Below are positions 35,140 through 44,007 of a stretch of DNA of 64,000 bases, in pieces. A program made the position numbers and the translations under genes. The stretch lies in assembly GCF_016919725.2 (NCBI RefSeq), contig NZ_JAJERH010000004.1, forward strand, positions 62,001 to 126,000, given 5' to 3'. The stretch comes from Virgibacillus sp. AGTR (GTDB taxonomy: Bacteria > Bacillota > Bacilli > Bacillales > Amphibacillaceae). A model generated the notes under the pieces. It was given only the letters and a program-made list of their open reading frames with translations. It searched no databases and was not told the DNA's origin. The first letter of the stretch is position 1. Every line of letters begins with the position of its first letter.

Positions 35140-35343
35140 ATGGGTGTTAGACTAAATAAAGATTTATATTCAGATGTTTCTGAACTAATTGAAGATTTTA
35201 ATTGGAAGATTAAACAAAGTTTAAATAATACATCTTATCAAGATAGAGAAGATTTAGAACAAGAAATAAAGCTAAAGATCATAGAAAAAATATATACAGT
35301 TGAATTCAATGATCCTCCAACTTTATGGGATTTTATATCTTAA
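35140..35343 (+). CDS. rsoA: RsoA (YvrHa)-like co-sigma protein
   Basis: Protein of 67 residues whose ATG follows the SigO stop directly (TAAATG), so it is translationally coupled. It is helical and acidic with the region 2-like pattern seen in RsoA (FNWKIKQSLNNTSYQDREDL, QEIKLKIIEKIYT). It is slightly shorter than the roughly 79 residues of the B. subtilis protein and ends in PPTLWDFIS. Together with SigO it should form a two-subunit sigma factor binding host RNA polymerase. The identification depends on the neighbour as much as on sequence. Confidence 0.65.
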   Translation: MGVRLNKDLYSDVSELIEDFNWKIKQSLNNTSYQDREDLEQEIKLKIIEKIYTVEFNDPPTLWDFIS

Positions 35344-35424
35344 TGGGCACCTCCATGGATTATACAGCTGCAGCAAGAAAGATTCTTTGTTTTATATTAT
35401 TGGAATTGTAATGGTGTTTGTTAT

Positions 35425-35457
35425 TATAGGGGTATCGCCCTGGCAGTACCCCTTATA
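35425..35457 (+). terminator. Terminator-like hairpin
   Basis: TATAGGGGTA and TACCCCTTATA form a stem about 80 bases after the RsoA-like gene. The T run is weak. Its left arm repeats sequence at about 30495. Confidence 0.5.
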
Positions 35458-35502
35458 GGTTTATAAAAAAGTCCCATCTAAACCACGAAGGAGAAATTAT
35501 AT

Positions 35503-35682
35503 ATGAGTTATATATTACAGCATGTAAGTAAATCCTATTGCCCGAATTGCAACAAGAAGGTGAAACTACTTTGTCCAAAAGATACGTTAGAAATTCGTAA
35601 TTTACCTGCTTTTTATATTTGTTTTGATTGTAACCTTGTTGATGAAATAGGTGTTGGGGAAGTGAAGTACACTTCGGAGTAA
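35503..35682 (+). CDS. Small zinc-ribbon protein
   Basis: Fifty-nine residues; GAAGGAG lies 11 bases before the ATG. Two CxxC pairs (SYCPNCNKK near residue 12 and ICFDCNLV near 41) with about 25 residues between them make a zinc ribbon. The end is acidic (DEIGVGEVKYTSE). Such proteins often contact nucleic acid or polymerase. It lies downstream of the sigma operon in the same direction and has its own terminator. Confidence 0.55.
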   Translation: MSYILQHVSKSYCPNCNKKVKLLCPKDTLEIRNLPAFYICFDCNLVDEIGVGEVKYTSE

Positions 35683-35696
35683 CCTCAAAAATCACA

Positions 35697-35736
35697 CAAA
35701 AACACCCATCTAATCAGACGGGTGTTCCTTTTTTTA
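35697..35736 (+). terminator. Intrinsic terminator
   Basis: AACACCC and GGGTGTT form a short stem followed by CCTTTTTTT after the zinc-ribbon gene. Confidence 0.85.
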
Positions 35737-35817
35737 TATCATGAAAACCGGGAGAACTGGGAATAAGAAAAAAGATGTGTGAGTGTAAGGATAACAAACT
35801 GGTGATCCTATATGAAA

Positions 35818-35855
35818 ACCCGCTCACTCATAAAAAATAAGCGGGTATCATTTTT
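35818..35855. terminator. Terminator for the minus-strand HU gene
   Basis: ACCCGCT and AGCGGGT with a 15-base loop lie just below the end of the HU gene. On the minus strand TTTTC follows. Confidence 0.7.
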
Positions 35856-35864
35856 TACACCTGA

Positions 35865-36248
35865 CTATTGTTTATTCTTCTTGGCCAACTCCTTGCGACG
35901 TTCGCGCAAACGTCTTGCATAAGCTGGACTAGTTCGAAACGCCATTGCCTCTCGCTCCGGGACTTCAAACTCTTCCTTGGTGAGCGGATTCCTACCAATA
36001 CGTGAAGATCGTTTTGATAAGTAAAAACTTCCCTTGCCATGCAACTTTACTTCATTACCATTTTCAAGTTCTTCGCATAACGAATCCCACACAGCATTAA
36101 AGACAGTTTTGACGGTGTCTTTATGGACACCTGACCGTTTTGATGCTTTAACTTCGATGTAATCTTGATTGCGTACATACCCGCCATCTTCATTTACTAA
36201 ATTTTGTTTTTTCTGCTCTTGTGTATTGTCTTTTTTACTTGAACTCAT
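35865..36248 (-). CDS. HU/IHF-family DNA-binding protein
   Basis: Protein of 127 residues. The ATG at 36248 is chosen because AAAGGAG lies 11 bases upstream; an earlier ATG at 36272 overlaps that site. The HU domain spans about 30-115: helices (KRSGVHKDTVKTVFNAVWDS), the LENGNEVKLHGKGSFYL strand and the beta-arm with the conserved RNP (SSRIGRNPLTKEE). The N-terminus (about 1-30) is an extra polar, Lys/Gln-rich extension and the C-terminus is very basic (RRLRERRKELAKKNKQ). It would bend and package plasmid DNA. It is the last gene of the minus-strand cluster. Confidence 0.9.
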   Translation of the reverse strand: MSSSKKDNTQEQKKQNLVNEDGGYVRNQDYIEVKASKRSGVHKDTVKTVFNAVWDSLCEELENGNEVKLHGKGSFYLSKRSSRIGRNPLTKEEFEVPEREAMAFRTSPAYARRLRERRKELAKKNKQ

Positions 36249-36311
36249 GTACGTCACACTCCTTTCAGACATCTACGTATAGATATCGGTTTCCACTCCC
36301 CCCGTATCGCC

Positions 36312-37064
36312 TCACAGTTCCGGTCCATCGTTTTCTATTTCATGATCGTGCTCATCGAACCCGTAATCGTCACCAGCTGTCATCTTCTGATGAGTATCAC
36401 CGCGACCCCGGGCATAACGATCGTACTGTTTATCATATCTGTTTCCTTTGATGCCTTGAGCTGCCATTTCTTCTTGTCTGATCTGCTGATATGAGCGGCG
36501 GCGCGTATGAGTCTTTACCTCTGGCGCATGACCTGTATAGGATAGACCCGCAGCCTTCATCTCTCCATCTCGACTGTATTGCTTTAATCTATCACGCTGC
36601 ATTGCATCTAGGTCTACTTCCGTAGGTTCCTTAAAGTGTGGATCGACCCCGTCATTCTCCTGTACCATACGATCGTAATCGGCGGAAATATCAACAGGTT
36701 CCCCTTCATATCTACTTTCATACGAGTCAAACATAGACGTATAAAAGGAAGGACGGGACGCTGTAAACGCGTCAAAATCACGTATAAGATCTTTCTCCCA
36801 ATCGGGTGAAAGACTTTCACCACCAATTTCTTTCGTCGATTTTTTGTATGCATCGAGCATAATGTCCCGGAGTACGGCGTCGTCCGGGTTATCCGCAAGG
36901 ATGATACCATGACTTCGAAACGAACACTGAATTTCTTCTTTGACGATTGCATCGGATTCAGGATCGCCGGAGTTTGTCCGGTAATACAAGGACTCGTAAC
37001 TGTTTTTTATACGGCTTTCCGGTGGTAAATTTTTTACCTGGTCTTTTCGCATCATCTTCACCAT
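36312..37064 (-). CDS. Acidic hypothetical protein ending in DGPEL
   Basis: Protein of 250 residues. The ATG at 37064 follows AAAGGAG at a normal distance; an in-frame ATG at 37151 lies upstream of the promoter-proximal hairpin. The chain is polar and charged with no transmembrane segment, and the last part is acidic. It ends EIENDGPEL, and the unrelated 357-residue protein at 61001-62074 ends ETEDDGPEL. A hairpin (AAATGGAAGGTG/CGCCTTTCCCATTT, about 37124-37155) lies in its leader, below an extended -10-like TGATATACT. It is in an operon with HU. Function unknown. Confidence 0.6.
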   Translation of the reverse strand: MVKMMRKDQVKNLPPESRIKNSYESLYYRTNSGDPESDAIVKEEIQCSFRSHGIILADNPDDAVLRDIMLDAYKKSTKEIGGESLSPDWEKDLIRDFDAFTASRPSFYTSMFDSYESRYEGEPVDISADYDRMVQENDGVDPHFKEPTEVDLDAMQRDRLKQYSRDGEMKAAGLSYTGHAPEVKTHTRRRSYQQIRQEEMAAQGIKGNRYDKQYDRYARGRGDTHQKMTAGDDYGFDEHDHEIENDGPEL

Positions 37065-37283
37065 AAGACACGTCACTCCTTTAGTATGAGATATATTAAG
37101 GGAGTAAACTATTATTCGTATGCCAAATGGGAAAGGCGAAACACCTTCCATTTAGTATATCACGAACAAATGCTTACATGCACAACATTTTGCTAACTTT
37201 TTTATTGCATATTTTTTTCTGTTGCGCCCCTTTATATATTTCTTTTATTCCCTTTTTTTACTAATATTCCCATTTGGTAGTTT

Positions 37284-37322
37284 AAAAAAAGAAGGTCGGT
37301 CTTACCGAACCAACCTTCTTTT
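37284..37322 (-). terminator. Intrinsic terminator of the RNA polymerase gene
   Basis: On the minus strand AAAAGAAGGTTGGTTCGGT and the complementary arm ACCGACCTTCTTTT form a strong stem followed by TTTAAAC. It lies 10 bases after the 1764-codon gene. Confidence 0.85.
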
Positions 37323-37331
37323 CTGGTTGTA

Positions 37332-40300
37332 TCAGAGAGCAATTCCTGTATCTTCTTCCACGGGAGTAAGAGGAGACGCCTCCTGCTCTAACCCTTTTTC
37401 AGATGGCTGTACTAGTTGTTCGACGACGCGTTGGGTATCTTTTTTTGCAAGTTTTGTCTGCTCTGTCGCTTCTCGCATCATGAACGGAGCGAATCGTTTG
37501 TTCTGCTCTCCTTCAAGAAGAGATTCTCCGTTCTTCGCTAAACGTTTCAGTTCTTCGTAACCACCACCATACGCAACACGGTCCATCGGGGAACTTTTAA
37601 GAGTCATTGCGTCTTTCAGTGGCACAATCTGACCGTTATGGGTCAGTGTTTCGGTCACAGCGTCGATGTGTTCTTCAGCAACATCAACTTTCATATCTTC
37701 TTCCATAATCTTTGTTAATTGTTTTTTAAACCCGTTCGGTGACAACCCTCTTTTCGGATTATACATATCTTTACCTCTGAAAGTTTTGTTCATATCATCC
37801 GTCAGGAGTTTGTTCACCGTTTTTGCATGTACAGGGTCATGCTTGATTTGTAATGTACCTTGCGTGAGCGGGTACATAGACTCTAACGCCGCCGTAATAT
37901 TTTGATTCCGCATGACGGAAACCAACTTCTGACTGAACGCCCCGGCAAGCCCAGTATCATCTGATTTAACACCTGTTGCATACTGAATATCTCGTGCATC
38001 GTTCGCAGTCTTTTTGCCGTTATGATAATTCTTATATTCATCTAATTTTTTCGGACTACCTTTCGCACCGTTTTCGACCATTTGACCGAATGACTCGAAT
38101 ACCGCTTTATCATCCTTGAACGATACGAAGTCACCTCCAAACCCGTGCTCACGGAATAACTTGTGGCTATATTCGTTCAGATCCCGCTGAGATTGTTTCA
38201 GAAGTTTCGGATTTGTGCTTTTTGCATTCTTCTGAGCTTTCTCATACAATTTCTTCGGACTATCGTCCCCAAGCTTCTCGGCTTTCGCCTCAGCACTAGC
38301 TAGGTCCATACCAGTCTGATAATACAGCTCGTCCTTACCGGAACCTTTATCAATCATGTTCGCCCAGTGGGAGAATTTATTGACCAAATCACGGTTCGCA
38401 GCCTTGGAATCGAACTTCATGATTCCCATGGTATCACCATCGAAATCCATGTCGTGGGACTTATCGGCAATCGGATTAATCGCAATACCGTGAACCGAAT
38501 CGTCTTTCTTGACCGTCATCGCACGGATTGCTCCATCCCGCCACACCGGGTCACGGAACGCCATCACGACGTCTCCTTCTTTAGCATCAAGCGCATCCAT
38601 CATGTCTTGGTTCATTCCAGCCTGACCGATATCGAGCCTTGGGTCTACGACTGCTACCCCTGTTGCTGAATGATTCATGCGTTTACCCATAATTTTGTCA
38701 CGAAGGAAGCTGTGTTTTCCGTTGTGACCTCCATCAAATTGACGATCAATGATGGTAGACTGAATCTTATCGAAATGATCCTGTGCTTTTGCCTGGGCCT
38801 TCTCTTTCGCTTCGTCTGTATCGGCCGCATGATAATCACCGATAGCTTCATAGATGTTAGCATAATGATTCGTGAAATCAGAACGCCTCATGGAACCATC
38901 TACCAGCTCCACGTTCTGACGAAGTGACGCAGATAGCACCGGAATACTGTCCGTTTTTTGGCCTGTTTTAAAGGTTATATCAAACGGTACATCCAGGAAT
39001 CCGCCCTGGTCTTTGATTTGGTCTAAGAATGCACCGGAATCCGTTTCTGGATCAAAAGTAAAATGATGGCGATCTTCATCAGCATGAGGAGTGTATCCCT
39101 TCATGATCGTTCCATCTGCCTTCATATCCAAACCGGTTGCGATTAGATACTCACGGTACGTGCTCCACGCGGAATCGTTACGACCATAAATTTCATCGAG
39201 AATACCATTTGCCTCTTTGGATTGAAGCGCCCATGCCAACTGTCCGCTCGCTTTACGCCCTTTTCCTTCGAGAACATCTTCACGCGTATAGGCGTGTGTT
39301 TTGTCATCGACTTTCATGTCTGTCACAATAATGTTGAGCTGCCCCATTGCTGCTTCAAAGGTTTCGCCAGTATCTGGATCAACCAAATTAGCAATCTCCC
39401 CGTCCATAAGTTCTTTCACGACCCCTGCGTTATGGCGTGACAACATGGAATAAGGGGCACTCACCACATCAAGCTCAGGATTTGCTTTCATAAAACGGAC
39501 TTCTTTATCAAGCCCCTGTTTTTTCGCTTCGTCTAAGTCCATGTGACGGTCAATTACGATTCCAATAGTTCCTTTGTTCCCACCGAAGTCGGACAATTTG
39601 TCGCCACGTTGTAACGGGCGGAAACAACCGTGTTCTTCTTTAAAGTTGTTTAACTGATATCGCAAACGCTCACGATCCTCACGACTATCACTCGTATAAA
39701 AATCCGAATAAATACTATATCCTTCTTCTAACACTTCTTGTGACCATAGCATTCCTGCATCTTTTGCAAATTGTTGCCCTTGTTCCAGTGACATCAATCC
39801 TGCATCCTGCTGGCTAAATATACGATCCAACATTTCCATCGATTCCTCATTCGGCTTATGACCGAAAACCTTGTTACGTTCTGCAAATTCCTTCGAAATA
39901 GCATAGCTGTCATCAAATGTCCAACCACCGAACGACATAAGCGCTGTATTGACGTTTTCATCTACTTTCAAAGCCGTCATGAGCTGATTCGCAGCCATCT
40001 GGTTACGATCCCACGCATTAAACGACTTCTTATCGAAGTATGGGAGTTTTTGAAGCGCCGTCTTATCCGGTGTATACGTGCCGTCCTTTTGCAAAATGCC
40101 TTTTGAAGGGGTTACACTTCCATCTTCATTGACCTCAGCACCATCCGTCAGATACCAGATAAGTCCTTGCGTCTTACCAGTTCCAGTCATTGTTGTGTCG
40201 GCGTAATTCTCGATGTCCTTATTCAACACCCGCATGTTCGTCTCACCCGCTACTTTCCAATAACTGAATGCAGACGTATCATCCTCGTTGCCGTATTCAC

Positions 40301-42626
40301 GGTTCGCCGCTGTCTCAGCACGTGTTGTCGCGTAATCCGAGAACTGGTTATCAAAGCGCACACGATTGGATAACGTTTGTAAAATGGCACTTTTCGTATC
40401 ATGATTTAATTGGTTCGTTTCCATAAAGTCTAGTTCGATACGCTTCCCGTATACATCACCGTGATACAAACCGTTAATACCACTTGCATCAAGCACCGTC
40501 GGTACTGTCCCAATAGAATTATCAAACGGGCGAGTCATCTGGTGCGTCACTTTCGCACGCAGCTGCTCGTTCAGGTGCTGTTCGAATCCTTTCACGCGGA
40601 AACGGTCCATACGGTTGTCATAATCACCTTCAAAAGAGAAATAACCGGTATATCCAGGAACAATACCGTAATTGTTTCCACCTTGGAACTTCGTCGCGAT
40701 AATCCCGTTTTCATCTGGCACCATTACCTGACCGATTTCCCCATTTACTTTTTGCCACATCTGATCTTTTTTCTTAGATCCTGTTCGTCGTTTCGCTTCC
40801 CAACGAATAACTCCATTTTCGTCAATACTTACATCTGGGTCAGAACCAAATCCATCTTCACCAACGAAACCACCAGATTTAAGCGTGTCTTGCACGGTCG
40901 TAAGCGCCTGCTTCAGCATCGGGTGATCAATTTCATCGATAGATTTAGCTGACTCCGGATCGAACTTAATCAAGCGTTCTTTCATGGCGTTCACCGCAAA
41001 ATCATTTCCTTTGATTTTGTCTAAATCATAATTAACGGTTTTTAGAGCGGTCATCATGGCATCTCGTTCGTTTCCACGACCAGTCTGTTGCATGTGGTCG
41101 ATAACGAATGCCGGATTAAACCCTTTTTCGTAATCTCCTACAATGGAATCTTTCACCAATGTTAGATACTCCAACCCACCGTCCTGACTATGGACGGCCA
41201 TTTGGGCAGCTCTTTCCTGTGCTTCTCGAATCACTTCATCGTTGGAGTATAACTGTTCTAATTCAGCTTGGAATTCCGGACCGGTAATCAGCACGTCTTC
41301 GTTGTCAAGCCCCGCATCAAGTAAGGCTTGTAGTTCTTCGGTCTTAAATTCGTCATTCACGACCGCTATCGCATCCTCAATCGCCGTATCGATATATTCC
41401 TTTGCCTCGGCTTCCCCATAGAAGACCAAGGAACGGTAACGACCTTTAATCGGTTGTACCTGTAACGACTTTTGACGGGCTACGCCATCCAATTGAACAC
41501 GGCTCGAATCACGGCTGACAGATTTAACCACTTTCCCTGTCTTGTGTCCTGTGACGTAATCGAGCAACGCTATAGAATCACTGGCTTCAAATTTTGTATT
41601 TTCCTTTACGGATTTCGAACCCATTACGTTGAAGTAGTATGCATTGTATGCATCATACACACGTCCGATATAACTACCATTAGCTTCTGGATCGAAGACG
41701 CGAACGTTAATATTCTCCCCTGCGTTCATACGTACTTCAATCTGATTCGGATTGCCGTTCTCACGAACATTAAAGTCGTATCCGTTCGAACGCATATGCT
41801 TGAGCAACTCCATACTGTTCTCTGCAAGCTCCGAATCAAATAACTGGTTTGTATCGATGTTTTTCGCTACAAGCTCCGCATCAGCTTTTGTTAGGTAAGC
41901 CCCTATTATATGAGAAAGCCCTCTATACTCGCGACCCTCAAATTGCCCACCATGCCAGCCGAGAAGCGGTTCGCCCGGAACATAATCCGGCTCTTCTGGC
42001 TCCGGCTTATTCTGTGAGGTCTGTGCGCTTCCTTGGATTTTATTGACCGCACCTGGACTAGATATACCTGCTTTGTTGAACCCTTCCCGTTCCTTTTCTC
42101 CAGCTACTGTTACCTGATAGGTAAAATCTGCATTGTTGCGGTCGTAAAAGGTCGCAGCATCTCCCGGGCTCAATTCCCGCGCCGATTTACCTCTATGGAT
42201 AAAGAACGCTTTTCGCATCGGCTCTTTCGCCGCATTCAAGATATTGCTCCGGATGACCGGGTCAGTAACGGTATGCAGATAATTCCCATCCTGCGCATGT
42301 TTATCGTAATCTTCACGGCATTTCGCCCACATACTCTTGACTCCTTCATCCAGCGTTGGATAGTCATCCAACGATCCGAAGGAAGTCGCTCCAGTCGAGC
42401 GCAATAGTCGAACGAAATCGCTCGGTCTTGCTTTCATGTGCGTAAAATCCATCGACTTCCCATCACGCTCCCACTTATCGCGGAATTCCTGCATGAGGGC
42501 AGGTGTTACGGTAATACCCTGCTTTTTCAAATCAGGCATAGTTTGGGCGAGCATGACCATCGTGGCATACTCAGCAATGTCCCGATATCGGGTGTCAGTT
42601 GTTTGCTTATCAAAAGTTCCTAACAT
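37332..42626 (-). CDS. Single-chain RNA polymerase (YonO-like, beta and beta' catalytic barrels in one chain)
   Basis: Protein of 1764 residues. Two catalytic signatures are in the right order. Around residue 902 FGGWTFDDSYAISKEF matches the beta-subunit GYNFEDAIxxSE region. At 1008-1019 GDKLSDFGGNKG matches beta GDKMAGRHGNKG, with Lys1010 and Lys1018 eight apart as in bacteria, and LDVVSAPYSMLSRHNAG follows as in the beta barrel. About 375 residues later, AFRDPVWRDGAIRA and then MDFDGDTMGI give the beta' barrel with the metal-binding Asp1394, 1396 and 1398. A trigger-loop-like segment (TGLAGAFSQKLVSVMR) follows. YonO of phage SPbeta has this layout in about 900 residues; the first 900 residues here are additional and unrecognised. 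It lies right after the coupling-protein gene. Confidence 0.9.
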   Translation of the reverse strand: MLGTFDKQTTDTRYRDIAEYATMVMLAQTMPDLKKQGITVTPALMQEFRDKWERDGKSMDFTHMKARPSDFVRLLRSTGATSFGSLDDYPTLDEGVKSMWAKCREDYDKHAQDGNYLHTVTDPVIRSNILNAAKEPMRKAFFIHRGKSARELSPGDAATFYDRNNADFTYQVTVAGEKEREGFNKAGISSPGAVNKIQGSAQTSQNKPEPEEPDYVPGEPLLGWHGGQFEGREYRGLSHIIGAYLTKADAELVAKNIDTNQLFDSELAENSMELLKHMRSNGYDFNVRENGNPNQIEVRMNAGENINVRVFDPEANGSYIGRVYDAYNAYYFNVMGSKSVKENTKFEASDSIALLDYVTGHKTGKVVKSVSRDSSRVQLDGVARQKSLQVQPIKGRYRSLVFYGEAEAKEYIDTAIEDAIAVVNDEFKTEELQALLDAGLDNEDVLITGPEFQAELEQLYSNDEVIREAQERAAQMAVHSQDGGLEYLTLVKDSIVGDYEKGFNPAFVIDHMQQTGRGNERDAMMTALKTVNYDLDKIKGNDFAVNAMKERLIKFDPESAKSIDEIDHPMLKQALTTVQDTLKSGGFVGEDGFGSDPDVSIDENGVIRWEAKRRTGSKKKDQMWQKVNGEIGQVMVPDENGIIATKFQGGNNYGIVPGYTGYFSFEGDYDNRMDRFRVKGFEQHLNEQLRAKVTHQMTRPFDNSIGTVPTVLDASGINGLYHGDVYGKRIELDFMETNQLNHDTKSAILQTLSNRVRFDNQFSDYATTRAETAANREYGNEDDTSAFSYWKVAGETNMRVLNKDIENYADTTMTGTGKTQGLIWYLTDGAEVNEDGSVTPSKGILQKDGTYTPDKTALQKLPYFDKKSFNAWDRNQMAANQLMTALKVDENVNTALMSFGGWTFDDSYAISKEFAERNKVFGHKPNEESMEMLDRIFSQQDAGLMSLEQGQQFAKDAGMLWSQEVLEEGYSIYSDFYTSDSREDRERLRYQLNNFKEEHGCFRPLQRGDKLSDFGGNKGTIGIVIDRHMDLDEAKKQGLDKEVRFMKANPELDVVSAPYSMLSRHNAGVVKELMDGEIANLVDPDTGETFEAAMGQLNIIVTDMKVDDKTHAYTREDVLEGKGRKASGQLAWALQSKEANGILDEIYGRNDSAWSTYREYLIATGLDMKADGTIMKGYTPHADEDRHHFTFDPETDSGAFLDQIKDQGGFLDVPFDITFKTGQKTDSIPVLSASLRQNVELVDGSMRRSDFTNHYANIYEAIGDYHAADTDEAKEKAQAKAQDHFDKIQSTIIDRQFDGGHNGKHSFLRDKIMGKRMNHSATGVAVVDPRLDIGQAGMNQDMMDALDAKEGDVVMAFRDPVWRDGAIRAMTVKKDDSVHGIAINPIADKSHDMDFDGDTMGIMKFDSKAANRDLVNKFSHWANMIDKGSGKDELYYQTGMDLASAEAKAEKLGDDSPKKLYEKAQKNAKSTNPKLLKQSQRDLNEYSHKLFREHGFGGDFVSFKDDKAVFESFGQMVENGAKGSPKKLDEYKNYHNGKKTANDARDIQYATGVKSDDTGLAGAFSQKLVSVMRNQNITAALESMYPLTQGTLQIKHDPVHAKTVNKLLTDDMNKTFRGKDMYNPKRGLSPNGFKKQLTKIMEEDMKVDVAEEHIDAVTETLTHNGQIVPLKDAMTLKSSPMDRVAYGGGYEELKRLAKNGESLLEGEQNKRFAPFMMREATEQTKLAKKDTQRVVEQLVQPSEKGLEQEASPLTPVEEDTGIAL

Positions 42627-42648
42627 GTTCCAAAACCCCTTTCATTCT

Positions 42649-42693
42649 GCTCTGCACACAGTAATTTTGGAAAAATTTGTATACCTAATTATA
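42649..42693 (-). promoter_or_regulatory. Promoter of the RNA polymerase gene with candidate operator
   Basis: Extended -10 TGATATAAT (hexamer 42688-42693). About 23 bases downstream is ATTACTGTGTGCAGAG (42649-42665), a divergent copy of the recurrent motif. The extended -10 suggests transcription by the host sigma-A polymerase. Confidence 0.5.
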
Positions 42694-42701
42694 TCATAGG
42701 A

Positions 42702-42724
42702 AAAAGAGGCCGAAGCCTCTTTGG
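42702..42724 (-). terminator. Intrinsic terminator of the coupling-protein gene
   Basis: AAAGAGGC-TTCG-GCCTCTTT followed on the minus strand by TTTCC. It lies between the coupling-protein stop and the polymerase promoter. Confidence 0.85.
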
Positions 42725-42802
42725 GGGTGGGGTTTGTTAAACATTCATACAGTTTCTTGAAACAATGGAACAAGAAAATACTTGCATATTCGATTTTTTA
42801 TG

Positions 42803-44007
42803 TTAACTCTGCATTTTCAACTGATACGCCCGTTTCGCACACTGCTCAAAACGTCCTCCGGCTAAATCCTGCCAAGATTCAAGGTCCGCGAGGTACTTGA
42901 TGAATTCATCCGTTACTTCATAGAAGACCTCGTCCACATCGCCTTCCCCGTACACGCGCCTCTCGGTGTCTGTCTCAGCATTCTCCAGCGATTCGATATC
43001 CTCCCGATCGGCACCCTTACTTGTACGAACGTACATCGCACCGGTATCGCTCATCAGCTCTCCGTCATCATTTACACGGAATCCCGGAGCGTCTTCGAAG
43101 TATTTCTGTGACTCGGCATACGCTTCGGCAAGTACCTTATCGAGCTGACGATTCACTTGACCACCTATAGAAACCAAGTCTTCCCGGCTGATTTGACCGC
43201 CGGCGTAACGTTTTTGTTGATGCATTTCCTGCTGGTTTTGCGCTTTCGCCGCTTCCTGCACCAACTCGGTGTTTTCGATGGCAGCATCCAAGATATTACC
43301 GAATTCGTCCATATCCGGAACATCTTCCATGGCCTCAACATGTACCTCCCCAGCTTGACGGTGCTTGATGTTATACAACTGCGAATTGATTGCATGCATG
43401 ATGTCATCGGCAACAACGTTCTGATCAAGGCGGATAAGATCCGTCTCTGTGAGTCCATATGCTTCCAAATACGCTTTTTTCATGACATCGGCTGCTCTCG
43501 CTTGTTCCAGACGTTGTTCCAACATGTGGAAGAAGTCCGGCTGATTCTTTCTAACGTCAAAATCCTTGGCGCTTGAATTTGTCGGTATCGTCTGCAGACT
43601 GAATTTCTTACCAGGAAGACTGATTTGATTCTGAAATAATCGCCAACTCATCGGATATGCCGTTTCATTACGGTTCCAGATCGGGCTTACTCCTGCTTTA
43701 ATTACAATGGAATTACGAGCTTCAATGAACATGAAATCATTGAATTGTATAACCGGACGTTCTTTTGTCGCCATCGTGTAGCTGATTTTCCCTTCGTTCT
43801 TGGCAAGAAGCCGTTCATTGTCACGCGTGACGGTCTTCTGATCCACACGCGCTTCATGCGTCGTTCCGCTCATCTTCACAAGCGTATCAATCATCGAGTC
43901 GTCCGTGGATTTTAAGAAAACGATGTTCTCCGTGTTCCCCTGGATAATTTTATCTACTGAGTCCCCATACACATCACGTAATTGCTGGAGAGTTTGCAGG
44001 ATTAAAG
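42803..44007 (-). CDS. VirD4/TraG-type coupling protein, exon 4 (C-terminal)
   Basis: Last of four exons; 1205 bases, 401 codons plus the stop. Joining the last base of exon 3 (A) with CT here restores a Thr codon, giving QQFTLILQTLQQLRDVYG, a normal coupling-protein sequence just after Walker B. It continues with IIQGNTENIVFLKSTDDSMIDT, the sensor region of TraG/VirD4. The C-terminal 200 residues are acidic and probably helical, with no recognised domain; they are likely the substrate-contact tail. The in-frame ATG at 43972 is not a start. Confidence 0.88.

Noticed and set aside
37332-42626. DFDGD as a motif of a DNA polymerase or toprim enzyme
   Set aside because: The paired beta-type GDKLS...GGNKG and GWTFDDSxxIS motifs at the right order and spacing point to RNA polymerase instead.
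38367-42699. Several open frames antisense to the polymerase gene
   Set aside because: They lack ribosome binding sites, have odd composition (Arg/His/Cys-rich) and are shadows of the 1764-codon gene, whose catalytic motifs are clear.
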